Under the pieces are notes generated by a model. It saw only the letters and a list, made by a program, of their open reading frames with translations, did not search any database and was not told the DNA's origin. A DNA stretch of 64,000 nucleotides from Lachnospiraceae bacterium 28-4 (GTDB taxonomy: Bacteria > Bacillota > Clostridia > Lachnospirales > Lachnospiraceae), in NCBI GenBank assembly GCA_000403275.2, contig KE159598.1, forward strand, positions 1,067,540 to 1,131,539. The letters run 5' to 3'. The translations under genes were made by a program, and so were the position numbers. Each line of letters starts with the position of its first letter. Positions within the stretch are counted from its first letter, which is position 1. Of this stretch, positions 61,960-64,000 are shown piece after piece.

Positions 61960-62493
61960 CTACTTTTTGAGAACGTGATTTTTTATATAGGCAAAGGTTT
62001 TCTCTTCGCCTTTTTCCGCCAGCATATAGAGAAGTTTTTCCAGCTGTTTTTTCGTCCTTTCATGCATTGGAACCCGCTCTTTCCCCGAAAGGTAATATTC
62101 CAGCGGACAGTTGTCCGTATATGCATCTTTCTTATATACCTTGCTTGCCGCAATACGATCCATCAGCATTTCCACCACATAGCGCCGGGGCATCGGGGCA
62201 GGAGCCATGCCTCCAGGAATGTTTTTGGAGCTATAGTCGATCCAATATTCGTAATGATGCTTATTTCTTCCCTTATGGTGGAGCCATGAACTGGAATAAC
62301 CGATCTCTTCTCTCTCCGCATTGTTCGGACTTCGGTTTCCCTGATAATACTTTGCGCCTACCAAAAATTCCGTCGGACTGTATTTAGATATGTCATGCAT
62401 GATTCCCTGGTAATAAAGGCCAACGCGAAAACAGCCTTTCATGACAAGATATTTATGGTAAGTAATTGTTTTAAAATGCTTCCAAGCCTTCAT
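61960..62493 (-). CDS. DUF5662 family protein
   Basis: The 177-residue protein has GIMHDISKYSPTEFLVG and SSSWLHHKGRNKHHYEYWID with conserved HD/HH residues. They suggest an HD-like metal-binding helical fold, and PRRYVVEMLMDRIAAS follows. The family is common in Clostridia and uncharacterised. It starts 3 nt after the GH13-like gene ends, so both are co-transcribed leftward. Confidence 0.82.
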   Translation of the reverse strand: MKAWKHFKTITYHKYLVMKGCFRVGLYYQGIMHDISKYSPTEFLVGAKYYQGNRSPNNAEREEIGYSSSWLHHKGRNKHHYEYWIDYSSKNIPGGMAPAPMPRRYVVEMLMDRIAASKVYKKDAYTDNCPLEYYLSGKERVPMHERTKKQLEKLLYMLAEKGEEKTFAYIKNHVLKK

Positions 62494-62496
62494 TTT

Positions 62497-64000
62497 CTAA
62501 AAAGCGCTTTTTTCATATTGGGGTTTACTGTTCTGCGCGCCTTCCTCCTGTTTTGATATATAGATACGGATCGTACGGGAAGCCACCTCCACATGCTGCT
62601 CCTTTTCGGCTTCTCCGCTGATCTTAATGCCATCCCCGGAACCGGTATCTGCCAGGAGATGCCACTCCATACCCTTCGGAAGTTTCGGAAGAGCGAATGT
62701 GTGTGGGATCCAATGCATATTATATGCAATATAAAAGAAATCATCTTCCCGGCCTTTTCTGTCTCTGGCATAGCAGCCACAATACATCGCTCCCGCATGG
62801 CGACTGTAATAATCCAGTTCCGGCCGCCACGCTTCCGCGCCATGGTAGGACAGATCCGGATAGCCGCATCCGGTATAATCCAGCACTTTCAGTTCATTCG
62901 GGCAATGCAGGATAGGATGTTCTTTTTTCAGCCGGATGAGGTCTTTGATATAAGAAAAGATTTCCTCTCCCGAACCGTTTCTATTCCACTTGATCCAGCC
63001 CGTTTCATTATCCTGGCAATAGGGATTGTTATTCCCAAATCTGGTGTTGCAGAATTCGTCCCCGCTATAGATCAGAGGGGTTCCCTGTGCCATAAAAAGC
63101 ATGGTCAAAGCGTTTTTCATTTGCCGTCTGCGCAGCTCCACGATAGCTTTCTTGCGGCTGGCGCCCTCACAGCCGCAGTTCCATGTGGCATTGCAGTCAT
63201 CGCCGTCCGCATTATTTTCACCGTTGGCCTCGTTATGTTTCTTTTCATAGGCCACCATGTCCGCCAATGTAAATCCGTAGTAGTTTGTCATGTAATTGAC
63301 AACTCCATGCTGTTTTGGATTTTTTCTCTGCAACTCCAGGAAAAGCCCCAGCATATTGTCGTCTCCTTTTAGAAAACGCCGCGCCGCATACATATAATCA
63401 TCCGAATAAGAAGCCAGATTGCGGAATTTGGGCGTTTCATTTTCTTCGTAAATCTGTGAATAGGGAAAATCATAATAAAAAAGCTTGGTATCCGTCAAAA
63501 GCGGTTCCGTGCCGATCATATGGAGAGGAATGTGTTCTCCTTTTAAATGCACTCCGTCAATATGATATTCCAGCACCCAATATTTTACCACGTCCAAAAT
63601 CAGGCCCTGCTTAATATGGCTGGGAAAATAGAACTGCATGATCACCTCTATTTGATTGGCATGCAACGCTTTTACCATATCTTTAAACTCGGCTGCCGCA
63701 TCCCTATCCGCGCTGAAGGCAGATTTGGGCGAAAAATAAAAGCCTTCCTGATATCCCCAGCAATTATATTTTGAAGGCTGATCTTTTGGCAGCATAAATT
63801 GTCCGCGAACCTCATCAATCGTCATGGGAACGGTTTTCGGTTTTTCCGCTTCGTTAAATTCATAAGCGGGCATCAGTTCCAGCGCGGTAATTCCCAGTCC
63901 CTTCAGATGAGGAATTTTTTCAACGATTCCTTTAAAAGTTCCTTTATGAATTGCGCCGGAAGATTTGTGCTTTGTAAAAGCTCTCACATTAAGGCAATAA
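62497..64000 (-). CDS. GlgX/pullulanase-like GH13 protein with degenerate active site (5' end outside window)
   Basis: At least 500 residues are visible; the frame stays open to the window edge (YCLNVRAFTKHKSSG continues a GlgX-type core), so the N-terminus is missing. The fold is clear from ALELMPAYEFNE, KYNCWGYQEGFYFSPKSAF, KKHNEANGENNADG, GTPLIYSGDEFCNTRFGNNN and YCQDNETGWIKWN. Yet all three catalytic positions are changed. The nucleophile region DGFRFD is DGVHLK, the acid/base AEPWD region is LTDTKLF, and HDGFTL is YYGFTL. It is probably a non-catalytic glycogen- or glucan-binding homologue. It overlaps no other gene and precedes the DUF5662-like gene by 3 nt. Confidence 0.85.
   Translation of the reverse strand, partial: YCLNVRAFTKHKSSGAIHKGTFKGIVEKIPHLKGLGITALELMPAYEFNEAEKPKTVPMTIDEVRGQFMLPKDQPSKYNCWGYQEGFYFSPKSAFSADRDAAAEFKDMVKALHANQIEVIMQFYFPSHIKQGLILDVVKYWVLEYHIDGVHLKGEHIPLHMIGTEPLLTDTKLFYYDFPYSQIYEENETPKFRNLASYSDDYMYAARRFLKGDDNMLGLFLELQRKNPKQHGVVNYMTNYYGFTLADMVAYEKKHNEANGENNADGDDCNATWNCGCEGASRKKAIVELRRRQMKNALTMLFMAQGTPLIYSGDEFCNTRFGNNNPYCQDNETGWIKWNRNGSGEEIFSYIKDLIRLKKEHPILHCPNELKVLDYTGCGYPDLSYHGAEAWRPELDYYSRHAGAMYCGCYARDRKGREDDFFYIAYNMHWIPHTFALPKLPKGMEWHLLADTGSGDGIKISGEAEKEQHVEVASRTIRIYISKQEEGAQNSKPQYEKSAF

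Overview
The window reads as chromosome of a Gram-positive, low-to-mid-GC Clostridia bacterium, most likely a Lachnospiraceae. The support is the gene set and order: rplU-prp-rpmA-obgE-yhbY-nadD-yqeK-rsfS, an L27 precursor with a Prp-cleavable N-terminus, lexA divergent from a yneA-like gene, sepF with a YggS-type gene, mreBCD-mrdA-minCDE-rodA, and miaB-mutS-mutL-miaA. All names rest on reading motifs by eye; no database search was possible.

Region 1 (1-15,341) is a surface-polysaccharide locus. It opens with a tyrosine recombinase gene enclosed by a perfect 19-bp inverted repeat (1-19 and 1483-1501). The repeat also encloses a promoter pointing at the polysaccharide operon, so the segment looks like a recombinase-encoding invertible ON/OFF switch. 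The operon follows: an LCP glycopolymer ligase, a sortase-fold lipoprotein lacking all three catalytic residues, a small secreted protein, an initiating sugar-phosphate transferase, a polymerase-like membrane protein, a TagB/TagF-like transferase, a nucleotidyltransferase-aminotransferase fusion, a GT2, a Wzx-like flippase, a GT4, and a tandem two-domain acyltransferase with a G9 tract between its domains.

Region 2 (15,342-32,750) is mostly rightward housekeeping: the L21/L27/Obg cluster, a MATE transporter, a full branched-chain amino-acid ABC importer (livJ-H-M-G-F), and a cytidylate-kinase-like gene. The leftward lexA, XerS-like recombinase and TtcA-like genes follow, then an AI-2E family transporter, dtd and a small membrane protein. 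lexA is divergent from a LysM gene whose consensus promoter carries LexA boxes.

At about 32.75-33.0 kb gene direction flips from mainly rightward to entirely leftward. The junction holds a nearly pure A/G tract and three related copies of a repeat that can form two competing hairpins. With the switch in strand composition this could be near the replication terminus, but a simple convergent-operon junction is not excluded.

Region 3 (33,019-64,000) is all leftward. It holds HD-GYP, a second cytidylate-kinase-like gene, RluD-like, aroB, sepF/yggS, the cell-shape and division cluster (rodA, minEDC, PBP2, mreDCB, radC), miaA-mutL-mutS-miaB and trpS. Before miaB sits a 349-nt element with perfect 93-bp inverted arms carrying a G-quadruplex motif. 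The end of the window has a nuclease-fold/winged-helix protein, a Cys/Gly/Arg-Asp-rich small protein, a DUF5662-type protein and a GlgX-like GH13 protein that has lost its catalytic residues and runs off the window.
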